Source: Thermoanaerobaculia bacterium (GTDB lineage Bacteria; Acidobacteriota; Thermoanaerobaculia; UBA5066). From it: a DNA stretch of 58,389 bases. The stretch is from the NCBI GenBank assembly GCA_022071945.1, contig JAJVIN010000033.1, positions 1-58,389 on the forward strand, in the 5' to 3' direction. This document shows, in pieces, positions 17,133 through 25,906 of this stretch. Both the position numbers and the translations under genes were made by a program. The notes under the pieces were generated by a model, which had not been told where the DNA came from, searched no databases, and saw only the letters and a program-made list of their open reading frames with translations. Position 1 is the stretch's first letter. Each line of letters starts with the position of its first letter.

Positions 17133-17921
17133 TCAGGCCGGCATCGGTTCTCTTCGTCTCTCGATTGCAATCAACTCGGCCAGGATCGAGATCGCGATCT
17201 CTTCCGGAGTCTCGGCACCGATCTCGAGACCGATCGGGCTGTGCACACGCGCGAGTTCCTCGTCCGTGAACCCCTCCTCCCTCAGCTGCTTGAAGAGGGC
17301 GAGCTTCTTGGCCTTGCTCCCGATCATGCCGAGATAGAAGAGAGGGACGCCCCGCAGGGCACGCAGGACGAGGCCGTCGCAGAGGTGGCCGCGCGTGATG
17401 GTGGCAACGGCCGCCTCGGGACCGGGGATCGGGATGTCCGAATAGTCGGGCTTGACGGTCACGAGCTGAGCCCCTTCCGGGAACTCGCGTGGGTCGAGAA
17501 GATCGTTGCGGTCGTCAACGACCACGACGTCGTAGCCGGTTGCCGCCGCGACCCTCGCGAGCGCCTTGCCGCAGTGTCCGGCCCCGGCGATGACGAGCGG
17601 ACGCTTTCTTCCGAGAACCTCGAGGAAGACGGTCGCGACGCCCCCGCAGACGGCGCCGAACGAGCCGGGACCCTCGGGCACGAAAGCGTACTCCCTCAGC
17701 AGGGGCTTCCCATTCGATCGCAGGAGTTCGAGGGCGTCTTGCCGGACGAGATCCTCGAATTTCCCTCCCCCGATCGTCGCGCGCGTCGAGCCGTCCGGCA
17801 GGACCGCCATCCGCGAACCGGGCAGGCGCGGGACCGAGCCCTTGCTCGCGACGATCGTGGCCAGGGCGATCCGGTGATGCTGAGCCACCAGTCCGAGGAT
17901 GTCCGCGAAGATCTCCGTCAT
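17133..17921 (-). CDS. XdhC/PaoD-family molybdenum cofactor chaperone
   Basis: This 262-residue protein contains the XdhC/CoxI N-terminal domain (ATIVASKGSVPRLPGSRMAV, about 20-90) and a C-terminal Rossmann domain starting at VIAGAGHCGKAL. Family members bind the matured molybdenum cofactor, help add the terminal sulfur and insert it into xanthine-oxidase-type enzymes. The start overlaps the mocA stop by 4 bp. The pair diverges from the three structural genes of a PaoABC-like oxidoreductase, which are the obvious clients. Confidence 0.92.
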   Translation of the reverse strand: MTEIFADILGLVAQHHRIALATIVASKGSVPRLPGSRMAVLPDGSTRATIGGGKFEDLVRQDALELLRSNGKPLLREYAFVPEGPGSFGAVCGGVATVFLEVLGRKRPLVIAGAGHCGKALARVAAATGYDVVVVDDRNDLLDPREFPEGAQLVTVKPDYSDIPIPGPEAAVATITRGHLCDGLVLRALRGVPLFYLGMIGSKAKKLALFKQLREEGFTDEELARVHSPIGLEIGAETPEEIAISILAELIAIERRREPMPA

Positions 17922-18517
17922 GTCTCACCCCTCCGTTGGTCGAAGTCCTCTGGCCGGTCCACATCATGCAGGACTTCCGGGCCGAATCCCGTGATGTGAA
18001 CGGCGACGAACGCCCTGTCGGAGAAGACACGGTCGAGCCGTGCCTCCTGGCCCACCCAGGAAGAAACCGCCCAGGCGGCCGGCAAGGAGAGGGCGAGCGG
18101 ATGGCCTCGCCGGCTCCCCGTCGAGGGGACCGCGGCCATGAGCCCGTCCGGCGCCGGCAATTGCTGGACGAAACGAGAGATGACGGCGGCCGAGAGCCCG
18201 GGAATGTCAGCGGGGGAGACGAGAACCCAGTCGTAAGGACCCGCGGCGGCCGCAAGGCCGGCTCTCACCGACGAGAACATCTCGCCCGATTCCCAGTCCT
18301 GGTTGACCACCGTCTCGACTCCGAGGCCCGAGAGAGCGGCCTCGACCTCCTTCGCTCGCGCTCCGAGAACGACCACCGTCCTTGCCGTGCCCGCGTCGAG
18401 AAAGGCCCGCGCCGTTCTCCTCACCATCGGCTCACCGTCGATTTCTGCCAGGAGCTTCGCCCCGCCGAAGCGGCGCGAGGCACCCGCCGCGAGGATTACG
18501 GCCGCTGTTGTGTGCAT
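17918..18517 (-). CDS. mocA: MocA-like molybdenum cofactor cytidylyltransferase
   Basis: This 199-residue nucleotidyltransferase of the MobA superfamily has the N-terminal motif LAAGASRRFGGAKLL and the acidic PADIPGLS motif. MocA enzymes add CMP to molybdopterin to make the dinucleotide cofactor used by xanthine-oxidase-family enzymes. The ATG at 18515-18517 has AGGATGAG just upstream, whereas the long upstream frame extension is a shadow of the divergent promoter region. It overlaps xdhC by ATGA. The neighbourhood favours MocA over MobA, because the adjacent enzyme belongs to the xanthine oxidase family. Confidence 0.88.
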   Translation of the reverse strand: MHTTAAVILAAGASRRFGGAKLLAEIDGEPMVRRTARAFLDAGTARTVVVLGARAKEVEAALSGLGVETVVNQDWESGEMFSSVRAGLAAAAGPYDWVLVSPADIPGLSAAVISRFVQQLPAPDGLMAAVPSTGSRRGHPLALSLPAAWAVSSWVGQEARLDRVFSDRAFVAVHITGFGPEVLHDVDRPEDFDQRRGET

Positions 18518-18737
18518 CTCATCCTGCTGGTGCCCTGTCACGAAGCCCCGGAGGGGGCGTCGCGTCGTGGTCATCCAGATTATCGCCGGACCCTTAGACC
18601 GGTCGCGCTCGGGAATCCCGACGGGAGGGAGTCCTCCCGGCTTTCCGGACGGCGCATTCAGGCCTCTCGGGCGGTAAACTGATCTGTCCGGCCGGGGCGC
18701 TCGCGATGTCCTGAAGCCGCGGCCGGCAGGGGGCACC

Positions 18738-19379
18738 ATGGACGACCACCCGTGCAAGCATGGCGACGGTTGCACCTGCCACTCCGGGGTCAGCCGCCGG
18801 GGATTCCTCGGTTCCATCACCACGGCCGCGGCCGGGATCGCGGCCAGCGGCACCCTCACCGCGGCGCCGGCTCCGCCACCAGAAAAGGCACAACCCGACG
18901 AGCCCGTCAAACTCCAGCTCAGCGTCAACGGACGGACCCACAAGGTCCTCGTCGAGCCTCGCTGGACACTCCTCTACGTCCTTCGGGACCAGCTCGGCCT
19001 GACGGGAACCAAGCCGGGTTGTGAACGGGGAGAGTGCGGGGCGTGCACGGTCCTGATCGACGGCGTTGCCCGCTACTCCTGCCTGACCCTCGCCCTCGAG
19101 GCGAAGGGGAAGGAAGTGACCACGATCGAAGGCCTCATGAAGGGCGAGGAACTCGGAGCCACGCAGCGGGCGTTCGTCGAGGAAGACGGGTACCAGTGCG
19201 GCTACTGCACCCCTGGCCAGGTGATGGCGGCCGAGGGGCTCCTGCGAGTGAACCCCAGGCCGTCGATGGAGGAAATCCGGCATGGGATGAGCGGGAACCT
19301 CTGCCGGTGCGGAGCCTACGTCCACATCTTCAAGTCGGTCGAGAAGGCCGCCGTCCTCTCGGCCTCGGAGAAGAGGTGA
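18738..19379 (+). CDS. PaoA-like 2Fe-2S subunit of an exported molybdenum oxidoreductase
   Basis: This 213-residue small subunit carries a twin-arginine signal (SRRGFLG at 19-25 plus hydrophobic segment). The first iron-sulfur cluster uses Cys95, 100, 103 and 115, and the second Cys154, 157, 189 and 191. The Tat signal implies that the assembled complex is exported folded, as for E. coli PaoABC. Unusually, the region before the twin arginines is rich in metal ligands (HPCKHGDGCTCH). The gene is 3 bp from the molybdenum subunit. The 220-bp gap to mocA upstream is a divergent promoter region with no further gene. Confidence 0.93.
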   Translation: MDDHPCKHGDGCTCHSGVSRRGFLGSITTAAAGIAASGTLTAAPAPPPEKAQPDEPVKLQLSVNGRTHKVLVEPRWTLLYVLRDQLGLTGTKPGCERGECGACTVLIDGVARYSCLTLALEAKGKEVTTIEGLMKGEELGATQRAFVEEDGYQCGYCTPGQVMAAEGLLRVNPRPSMEEIRHGMSGNLCRCGAYVHIFKSVEKAAVLSASEKR

Positions 19380-19382
19380 GTC

Positions 19383-21677
19383 ATGGTGGAACTCTACTGG
19401 CTCCAGGGTGCCGTCCCAGAGACAACCAAACCCAGCCCCGAGATGCCCCCGTGGAAGGAAACGGCCGTTGTCGGCAAGCGCGTCCCCCGCGTCGACGGCT
19501 ATGACCGCGTCAGCGGATCCGCCGTCTACCCCAGGGACATCCTCCTGCCGGACATGCTCCACGCGGCCATCCTTCGATGCCCGCACGCCCACGCGAAAGT
19601 GAAGAAGATCGACGTGAGCGCGGCCGAGAAGATGCCGGGCGTCCGCGCGATCCTCACCGCTCAATCGCCGGGGGCGGACATCCCGTGGTTCCCTCGCCGC
19701 GACAAGCCGTCGACGAGCATCTTCGATCAACACCTCCGCTGCGAGGGAGACGAGGTCGCCGCCGTGGCGGCCGACACGCTCTTGCAGGCGCAGGATGCCC
19801 TGAAGGCGATAAAGGTCCAGTACGAGGAACTCCCCTTTGTCCTGTCGGTCGAGGAGGCCCTGAAGGAGGGCGCCCCCGTCCTGCACGAGGGAGGGAACAG
19901 AGTTGCCCCGCCCGCGGTCTACGAGCGGGGGGATCTGAAGAAGGGCCTATCGGAGGCCGACGCCGTCGTCGAGAGGACCTACACGACGGCGTGCGAGATC
20001 CACGTCCCGATGGAGGTCCACGGCTCGGTCGCGAAGTGGGACGGTAACCGACTGACGGTCTGGGATTCGACTCAGGGCGTCTTTGCCGTTCACGAGACCG
20101 TCGCGGAAGCCCTGAAGATTCCGATGGCCAATGTCCGGGTCATCGGTCACTACATGGGGGGCGGGTTCGGCTCCAAGCTCGAGTGTGGAAAGTACACCAT
20201 CATCGCGGCCCTGCTCGCGAAGGTGACGGCGCGGCCGGTCAAGCTCTTCTTGACGCGCGAGGAGACGTTCACGATGACGGGGAACCGTCCGCCCAACAAG
20301 ATGAGCGTGAGGCTCGGGGCGAAGAAGGACGGCACGCTCACGGCGATCGAGTTCCTGAGCACGGGAACCGGCGGGGCGTATCCGGCCTCGGCGACCACGA
20401 GCTTCATGGCGACGGATCTCTACCTCTGCCCGAACGTCAAGTCCTCGGACGAGAACGTCTTCACGAATGCGGGCCGCGCGCGTCCGTTCCGCGCGCCCGG
20501 ATTCCCACAGTGCGCGTGGGCCCTCGAGCAGGCGATGGACGAACTCGCCGCCAGACTCGGGATGGATCCGGTCGAACTCCGCTTGAAGAACATCCCGAAG
20601 ACGAGCCAGCGGCGCGGGAACCAGCCCTACACGTCGACGGGGCTGGCCGACTGCCTGCGTGAGGGCGCCAAGGCTTTTGGCTGGAACGAGGCCCGGGCGA
20701 GGAAGAAGCCGGACGGACCCGTCAAGAAGGGATTCGGCGTCGCGGCGAGTCTCTGGGGCTACGCGGGCGGGCCGCCCTCGACGGTGATCGTCAAGCTCTT
20801 TTCGGACGGGAGCGTCAACCTGAACATGGGCGCCGCCGATATCGGCACCGGCACCAAGACCTTCATGTCGATGATCGTGTCGGAGGAACTCGGCGTTCCC
20901 CTCGAGAAGATCCAGATCGAACACGCCGACACGGGGACCACGCAGTACACCGCGCCGAGCGGAGGCAGCAAGACCGTCCCCTCCGACGGCCCGGCGGCCC
21001 GCGCGGCGGCCTGGGAGGTCAAGAAGAAGCTCCTCGCTCTGGCCGCGGAGGAGATGAAGCTCCCGGTCGAGGAGTTGATGCTCTCGGGCGCCGAGATCGT
21101 TTCCACGAAGGACAGCACGAAGAAGCTTGCCGTGAAGGCCGTGAAGGGTCTGGAGCGGCAGCAAGTCCTGGTCGGCGTCGGCACACGCGGACCCAACCCC
21201 GAGGGGAAGATCGTGACGCCCTTTGCCGTCCACTTCGCCGAGGTGGAGGTCGACGAGAGGACCGGAGAGGTCCGTGTCACCCGCCTCGTGGCCGCTCAGG
21301 ACAGCGGGCGTCCGATGAACCGGCTCACCTACGACTGCCAGGTCTTCGGGGGTCTCGTCATGGGGATCGGCCTTGCCCGGACCGAGGAGAGGGTGCTCGA
21401 CCGCCAGACGGGCAAGATGGTGAATGCCAACTGGCATGACTACAAGATCCCGACGGCGCTCGACGTTCCGGTGGACCAGAAGGTCGTCGCCGTCGATCCT
21501 GGGGACACCGAGTGCAACGCGACGGGAGCGAAGGGAATCGGCGAGCCCGCCACCATCGCGACCGCCGCCGCCATCGCCAATGCCGTGGCGGATGCGGTCG
21601 GGGTCCGGGTGGTCGACTCTCCCATCACACCGATCCGCATGAGCCAGCTCTTCAGAGAGCGGCAGAAGAAGGGGTGA
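19383..21677 (+). CDS. PaoC-like molybdopterin-binding catalytic subunit
   Basis: This 764-residue xanthine-oxidase-family large subunit carries an aldehyde oxidase a/b hammerhead domain (about 30-150) and the molybdopterin-binding domain. Cofactor-loop motifs such as GGGFGSKLE, RAPGFPQCAWALEQAMDE and IGTGTKTF are visible. The catalytic Glu721 is in GAKGIGEPATIA. It should hydroxylate an aldehyde or N-heterocycle, but the substrate cannot be read from sequence. Its size and partner subunits match the periplasmic aldehyde oxidoreductase PaoABC better than cytoplasmic xanthine dehydrogenase. It lies between the 2Fe-2S and FAD subunit genes with gaps of 3-4 bp. Confidence 0.93.
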   Translation: MVELYWLQGAVPETTKPSPEMPPWKETAVVGKRVPRVDGYDRVSGSAVYPRDILLPDMLHAAILRCPHAHAKVKKIDVSAAEKMPGVRAILTAQSPGADIPWFPRRDKPSTSIFDQHLRCEGDEVAAVAADTLLQAQDALKAIKVQYEELPFVLSVEEALKEGAPVLHEGGNRVAPPAVYERGDLKKGLSEADAVVERTYTTACEIHVPMEVHGSVAKWDGNRLTVWDSTQGVFAVHETVAEALKIPMANVRVIGHYMGGGFGSKLECGKYTIIAALLAKVTARPVKLFLTREETFTMTGNRPPNKMSVRLGAKKDGTLTAIEFLSTGTGGAYPASATTSFMATDLYLCPNVKSSDENVFTNAGRARPFRAPGFPQCAWALEQAMDELAARLGMDPVELRLKNIPKTSQRRGNQPYTSTGLADCLREGAKAFGWNEARARKKPDGPVKKGFGVAASLWGYAGGPPSTVIVKLFSDGSVNLNMGAADIGTGTKTFMSMIVSEELGVPLEKIQIEHADTGTTQYTAPSGGSKTVPSDGPAARAAAWEVKKKLLALAAEEMKLPVEELMLSGAEIVSTKDSTKKLAVKAVKGLERQQVLVGVGTRGPNPEGKIVTPFAVHFAEVEVDERTGEVRVTRLVAAQDSGRPMNRLTYDCQVFGGLVMGIGLARTEERVLDRQTGKMVNANWHDYKIPTALDVPVDQKVVAVDPGDTECNATGAKGIGEPATIATAAAIANAVADAVGVRVVDSPITPIRMSQLFRERQKKG

Positions 21678-21681
21678 GGCG

Positions 21682-22656
21682 ATGCTTCCGAACTTCGCCT
21701 ACGTCCGTCCGTCCACCCTCGTTGACGCGGTCAAGGAACTCGCCAAGCCGGGGGCCGCGGCCCACGCCGGGGGAACCGATCTCATCGGCTGCCTGAGGGA
21801 CGGGGTCTTCGACACGAAGTCCGTCGTCAGCCTGACGGCCCTGAAGGAACTCCATGGGGTGTCGGCCACGCCTGACGGCGGTCTGCGGATCGGGGCCCTC
21901 ACGACACTCGCCGAGATCGCCCGGCATCCCGAAATCGCGAAGCTCTACCCGGCCCTCGCACAGGGGGCCGCCTCGGCGGCGAGTCCACAGTTGCGCAACC
22001 AGGGAACACTGGGAGGGAACATCTGTCAGCGGCCGCGTTGCTGGTACTTCCGCGGCGACTTCGACTGCGCGCGAAAGAACGGGGAGTTCTGCTACGCGGA
22101 GAACGGCGAGAACCGTTACCACGCCATCTTCGGCGGAGAGACGTGCCACATCGTCCACCCCTCCGACACGGCTCCGGCCCTCGTCGCGCTGGAAGCCGTC
22201 GCGACGGTCGCGGGGCCCAACGGCAAGAGGAAAGTCCCCCTCGGGAAGTTCTTCGTCCTGCCCGCCGTCGACCACAAGCGGGAGAACGTGCTCGCGAAAG
22301 GAGAGATCCTGACGGAGGTCGTCTTGCCGAAAGCCCCAGAGGGCGCCAGGGGCGGCTACCGGAAGATGCGGGTGCGCGGGGTCTGGGACTTCGCCCTCGC
22401 CGGGCTGGCGTACTCCGTCGTCGTCAAGGGCGGCAAGGTCGAGAGGGCCAGGCTCGTTCTCTCGGGGGTCGCGCCTATCCCATGGCGCGTAGCCGAGGCG
22501 GAGAAGGTCCTCACCGGCAAGGCTCTGGATGCCGCGACCGTGAAGGCCGCCGTGGAAGCGGCCGTGGCCGGGGCAAAACCTCTCGCCGAGAACGCTTACA
22601 AGATCGATCTCGTCCGGGCCGTGGTGGAGGAAGTGCTGACGGCGATCCCGAAGTGA
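21682..22656 (+). CDS. PaoB-like FAD subunit with probable 4Fe-4S cluster
   Basis: This 324-residue CO-dehydrogenase/xanthine-oxidase FAD subunit has the flavin loops AGGTDLIG and TLGGN. An insertion with Cys115, 120, 129 and 137 (NICQRPRC through GEFCY), plus Cys155, corresponds to the 4Fe-4S insertion of PaoB/YagS. It completes the electron chain from Mo through Fe-S to FAD. It is third in the operon, and composite repeat copy D follows directly after the stop. The E. coli order is small-FAD-Mo, so the last two genes are swapped here. Confidence 0.92.
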   Translation: MLPNFAYVRPSTLVDAVKELAKPGAAAHAGGTDLIGCLRDGVFDTKSVVSLTALKELHGVSATPDGGLRIGALTTLAEIARHPEIAKLYPALAQGAASAASPQLRNQGTLGGNICQRPRCWYFRGDFDCARKNGEFCYAENGENRYHAIFGGETCHIVHPSDTAPALVALEAVATVAGPNGKRKVPLGKFFVLPAVDHKRENVLAKGEILTEVVLPKAPEGARGGYRKMRVRGVWDFALAGLAYSVVVKGGKVERARLVLSGVAPIPWRVAEAEKVLTGKALDAATVKAAVEAAVAGAKPLAENAYKIDLVRAVVEEVLTAIPK

Positions 22657-22663
22657 CGTGCCC

Positions 22664-22864
22664 CCTTCTCCGTCAGGGAGAGGGGCCTGGAGTTTCTACA
22701 TTTGGGTGTCGGTCGGTCCGTGCCTCCCCTCACGAAGGGGAGGCAGGCGCGTGAGCGCCGGAGGGGTCCACGGGGGTACCTCGGATGGCGCGGGCCGGCC
22801 AACAAGAACCGGCGCTGACCCCTCCCGGGCCTGAGGGCCCGGCCTCCCCTTCGTAAGGGGAGGC
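22664..22864 (+). repeat. Composite intergenic palindromic repeat, copy D (long form)
   Basis: This is the best preserved copy. The left extension (22664-22721) includes CTGGAGTTTCTACATTTGGG. The core (22722-22864) is bounded by GCCTCCCCTC/GAAGGGGAGGC and GCCTCCCCTT/AAGGGGAGGC, and the inner stem CCGGGCC-TGAG-GGCCCGG lies at about 22826-22843. It sits between the end of the PaoB-like gene and the end of vapC, so it could also serve as a bidirectional 3-prime-end structure. The rest of the gap to 22927 is GC-rich with no gene. Confidence 0.9.
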
Positions 22865-22927
22865 GGGAGGGCGGCGAATCCTACCCGGGGTCCCGTGACG
22901 GTCACTCCCGGGCCCGGTGGCCTCCCG

Positions 22928-23371
22928 TCACCTGTCGGGCCCGGCCCAATTCTCGAGACGAAACGAATCCGGGAGGTTTTCGAGTGCCCCGTCATTGCTC
23001 ACCAGGACCAGCCCTTCCGCGTGGGCCAGGCACGCGATGACGAGGTCCAGATCCGAGACCGCCACTCCCTTCCTCACGAGCCGCGCCTTTGTCTTTCCGA
23101 AGAGCACCCACACCCTTCGGGAGACCGCAAGCGGTGGGACCGCTTCGAGAAACGCCTCGATCCGCTGCCTGTTCTTCACCGGCTGTTCAGAACGGTCCGC
23201 CCAGAGTACGAGTTCGCCCACGGTGACCTCGCTCGTGAAGACGGGCGACTCCTCTTGCTGAAGCCGTTCGCAGACACGGGCTTCCGCCCTCGTCCGGCGC
23301 GAAGCCTCCTTTCGCAGGCCGTTCATCGCGTAGACGCAGATGTTCGTGTCGAGAAGGTATCCGGCGCTCAT
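22928..23371 (-). CDS. VapC-type PIN-domain ribonuclease toxin
   Basis: This 147-residue PIN protein has the acidic residues expected for metal-dependent RNA cleavage: Asp8 (LLDTNICVYAMNG), Glu53 (TVGELV), Asp107/109 (VSDLDLVIA) and Asp127 (VSNDG). Its start overlaps the stop of the AbrB-type antitoxin gene by 4 bp, the usual arrangement. VapC toxins cut tRNA or rRNA; the target is not known here. No other toxin-antitoxin partner lies nearby. Confidence 0.9.
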   Translation of the reverse strand: MSAGYLLDTNICVYAMNGLRKEASRRTRAEARVCERLQQEESPVFTSEVTVGELVLWADRSEQPVKNRQRIEAFLEAVPPLAVSRRVWVLFGKTKARLVRKGVAVSDLDLVIACLAHAEGLVLVSNDGALENLPDSFRLENWAGPDR

Positions 23372-23673
23372 TCGTCCATCGGCTCGGGAGGCGGTGAAAC
23401 GGTGCGGGAGGCTCGGATCTTCTCCGCGGAGATTTCTGATCCTGGGGCCGGAATCTTCTCGAGCAGTCTGAGACGGTCCTCCCGGCTGCGAGGGGCGATC
23501 GGGCGTTCGATGGGAACGAGGCGCCGGGCTCTCACCACGACATCCGAGCCCTGGACCTCGAATTGAACGTAATCGCCGATCTCGAGTCCGAGGCGTTCGA
23601 ACACGGAAAGCGGGAGCACCACCTGACGGCGCTGGCCGACCTTGGACAAGCAGTCGCTGGATTCCCTGGACAT
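23368..23673 (-). CDS. AbrB/SpoVT-type VapB antitoxin
   Basis: This 101-residue protein has a swapped-hairpin AbrB DNA-binding domain (KVGQRRQVVLPLSVFERLGL and GDYVQFEV, about 10-55) and a C-terminal region likely to wrap the toxin. The ATG at 23671-23673 has AGGAGG upstream. Upstream frame extension is rejected because it runs through the promoter and operator. It should repress its own operon together with VapC. Confidence 0.88.
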   Translation of the reverse strand: MSRESSDCLSKVGQRRQVVLPLSVFERLGLEIGDYVQFEVQGSDVVVRARRLVPIERPIAPRSREDRLRLLEKIPAPGSEISAEKIRASRTVSPPPEPMDE

Positions 23674-23689
23674 CGTATCTTCAGTCCTC

Positions 23690-23708
23690 CTGATAGTCAG
23701 ATAATATG
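23690..23708 (-). promoter_or_regulatory. Probable vapBC operator and -10 region
   Basis: The short palindrome CTGA-TAG-TCAG at 23690-23700 is directly followed, in the upstream direction of vapB, by an AT-rich TATTAT (minus strand, 23701-23706) that can act as a -10 box. The AT-rich patch is unusual for this GC-rich sequence. An operator between -10 and the AbrB antitoxin start is where autoregulation would be expected. The rest of the 23709-23848 gap shows no gene. Confidence 0.45.
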
Positions 23709-23848
23709 ATCCTAGCGGCGGCAGTGAATCAACAGAATCGCTTGGCAACCCGCTCCCGTAGCAGCTTGCGCGGAGACGCAGAGTCACCGGAAAGGTGATT
23801 CCCTCCCACGCGGCGCGGGGGAGGGCTAGGGAGGGGGCACCCGCCCTT

Positions 23849-24223
23849 TCACGGTCCCTTCGCCGGCTCCTGAGGCAGGTCCCACTCGGCGAAGAGCCAG
23901 ATGACGACCCGGTCCTTTTCCCACTTCACCTGATCGATCGAGTTGACCATCGAGACGTTCTTCTGCTGGAGCACCTTTCCCGGAGCTTTCTCGAGCCGGA
24001 CGAACCCCGAGGCGTCCCCTCCCTGGCCAGGCATGACCGGGAGGAGGGAAGGAACCGCGTAGACGACGACCTGAAATCGTCCGTCGGGGCTTTCGAAGCG
24101 CCGGTACTCGGAAGGCGGGTGCCTCAAGCGCCAGACGAGAACGGCCGAGCCCGCGAGAAGGAACGCCACGGCGAGGGTTGCGGCAAGGACCCGAACGAGA
24201 CGCGGGAGCCACTTGGCGTTCAC
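23849..24223 (-). CDS. Small membrane-anchored protein paired with the DUF6402-like gene
   Basis: About 124 residues: one N-terminal transmembrane helix (LVRVLAATLAVAFLLAGSAV) and a C-terminal beta-rich domain beginning SPDGRFQVVVYAVPSL. A MPGQGGDASGFVRL motif and a QVKWEKDRVVIW strand follow. Its start is a few bases after the stop of the DUF6402-like gene, and GAGG precedes the GTG at 24221-24223. From memory, comparable small proteins sit beside putative secreted effectors in Proteobacteria, where an immunity role is plausible; that is inference only. Confidence 0.6.
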   Translation of the reverse strand: MNAKWLPRLVRVLAATLAVAFLLAGSAVLVWRLRHPPSEYRRFESPDGRFQVVVYAVPSLLPVMPGQGGDASGFVRLEKAPGKVLQQKNVSMVNSIDQVKWEKDRVVIWLFAEWDLPQEPAKGP

Positions 24224-24244
24224 GTTCGACCTCGGCTGCACTCG

Positions 24245-25012
24245 TCAGGGGACTTCTGAGGTGAGCGGGTGCGTGAAGGTGTCGGGCGGTCTTCGATCCA
24301 GGATCTTGATATCCGAATAGACGAGGAAGTCCCCCCCTTTCCCGTGAGCTCGGCGCCACGCGGAGTACGAGGAGTTCCAGATGTCCTCGTAGCCCGGCAT
24401 CGGGACGCGGCTCACGTCATCCGGGCACCAGAACCCGAGGAACTGCACTCCGTTGAAGTCGAACGAGTCGAAGATGTAGATGCCGACCTTCTCGATCTGC
24501 ACGGTGTGCTGCGGGATCGATCCGGGGCGAGGTCTCCGGGTCATCGAAGCCCCCGGGGGCATCGGAATCGAGCCCGATGGGATCACGGATCCGGCGACCG
24601 CCACGCGCATGTTGCACCGCCCCAGGGCGGCGTAGAAGTCGTCGAGAGGGTCGGTGATCGAGCCCACGCCGCTCTGGTGGATGTAGTCCGCGTTGATCTC
24701 GGGGACGGTCCGTCCGAGATTGCCGAAGGTCGTCTTCTGGGTCTGGAAGAGGCCCTTTTCCATGAGCCTGTTACAGAGCCAGCGCTTCGATTCGTGGCTC
24801 ATCCAGACCTTTTGCTGGACGATGTTGTTGTAGACCGTGGCGCAGCGCGGGAATGTGAGGGCCCATGCGTCCATCCGGATGGTCGTCGTGTCGGGGACGC
24901 CCTTTGCCGGTTCGGAGTTCGGCCCGCGGGAGAACCAGATCTCCTGGAGGCGTGCCCCGTTCAGCCAGCCCTTCCGGCGCATGATCTTGGGAATCAGGGT
25001 GAGATCGAGCAT
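24245..25012 (-). CDS. DUF6402-like protein
   Basis: This 255-residue protein is soluble, with no signal peptide. The N-terminal IPKIMRRKGWLNGARLQEIW block, the central DPLDDFYAALGRCNMRVAVAG and the later VGIYIFDSFDFNGVQFLGFW together resemble DUF6402 proteins. These are found near type VI secretion or polymorphic toxin genes in Proteobacteria; the family call is from memory and not tested. GAGGTG lies 6 bases before the ATG at 25010-25012. No VgrG, PAAR or Hcp gene is present in the window. The downstream membrane protein is 20 bp away and likely cotranscribed. Confidence 0.6.
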   Translation of the reverse strand: MLDLTLIPKIMRRKGWLNGARLQEIWFSRGPNSEPAKGVPDTTTIRMDAWALTFPRCATVYNNIVQQKVWMSHESKRWLCNRLMEKGLFQTQKTTFGNLGRTVPEINADYIHQSGVGSITDPLDDFYAALGRCNMRVAVAGSVIPSGSIPMPPGASMTRRPRPGSIPQHTVQIEKVGIYIFDSFDFNGVQFLGFWCPDDVSRVPMPGYEDIWNSSYSAWRRAHGKGGDFLVYSDIKILDRRPPDTFTHPLTSEVP

Positions 25013-25218
25013 GGCGCACCTCGCCGCGCCGGCCGCCAACCTGTCGAGTCGACCTTGCGCGCCAGAAAACGCCACGCCCGGACAGGAACGGTCTCCTGCC
25101 CGAGGCAATCTCCGATTCGGCACTCCGGGACCGGCAGCTTTATACACATCCTACACCCGCGGGACGCTGGCGGAGCGGGGGAGCGGTGGCTCCACCTCCC
25201 TGAGAGAATCCCCTGTCC

Positions 25219-25776
25219 ATGCGCGAGATCTACGTCTCCACCGACGTCGAAACCGATGGCCGGATCCCCGGCCCGAACTCGATGCTGAGCTTTGCCTCCG
25301 CGGCCTATTCGGGCGAGAAGAAGCTCCTCTCCACGTTTTCGGCGAATCTCGAGACGCTGCCCGGTGCTTCCGCGCATCCCGACACGGCCGCCTGGTGGGC
25401 GACTCAGCCCGAAGCCTGGGCCGCGTGCCGGAAGGACCTGGAGCCTCCCGAGGCCGTCATGCCCCGCTACGCCGCCTGGTTGAAGTCGCTTCCCGGATCG
25501 CCGGTCTTCGTGGCGTACCCGGCGGGCTTCGACTTCCTCTGGATCTACTGGTACCTGATCCGTTTTGCCGGGGAGAGTCCCTTCAGCCACTCGGCCGTCG
25601 ACATCAAGACGTTCGCGATGGCGATGCTGAAGAAGCCGTTTCGCGACAGCACGAAGCGGAACATGCCGAAGAGGTGGTTCGACCCGCTGCCCCACACACA
25701 CGTGGCGCTCGACGACGCCATCGAGCAGGGTGCCCTCTTCTGCAACATGCTGAAGGAGAACCTCGAACGGGAGTGA
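25219..25776 (+). CDS. DEDD-family 3-prime to 5-prime exonuclease
   Basis: This 185-residue protein resembles RNase T/DnaQ-type exonucleases. Exo I is STDVETDG (Asp and Glu ligands), Exo II falls in [15 protein letters not shown] and Exo III is [11 protein letters not shown] with the His of DEDDh enzymes. No polymerase or helicase domain is attached. It is divergent from the DUF6402-like pair across about 200 bp. The role could be RNA maturation or repair; the sequence does not decide. Confidence 0.82.
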   Translation: MREIYVSTDVETDGRIPGPNSMLSFASAAYSGEKKLLSTFSANLETLPGASAHPDTAAWWATQPEAWAACRKDLEPPEAVMPRYAAWLKSLPGSPVFVAYPAGFDFLWIYWYLIRFAGESPFSHSAVDIKTFAMAMLKKPFRDSTKRNMPKRWFDPLPHTHVALDDAIEQGALFCNMLKENLERE

Positions 25777-25906
25777 GGCCAGAACGGCGGCTCCACGACA
25801 AGACCGTGGCGCCTTCCCCGCGGGGCGCCCGCACCCCGCCCCCGCGGGGGAGAACAGCAAGCGTCTGTACGGTCCGCGTCCTGATGTGAAGCGTGACGGG
25901 CGGGTC

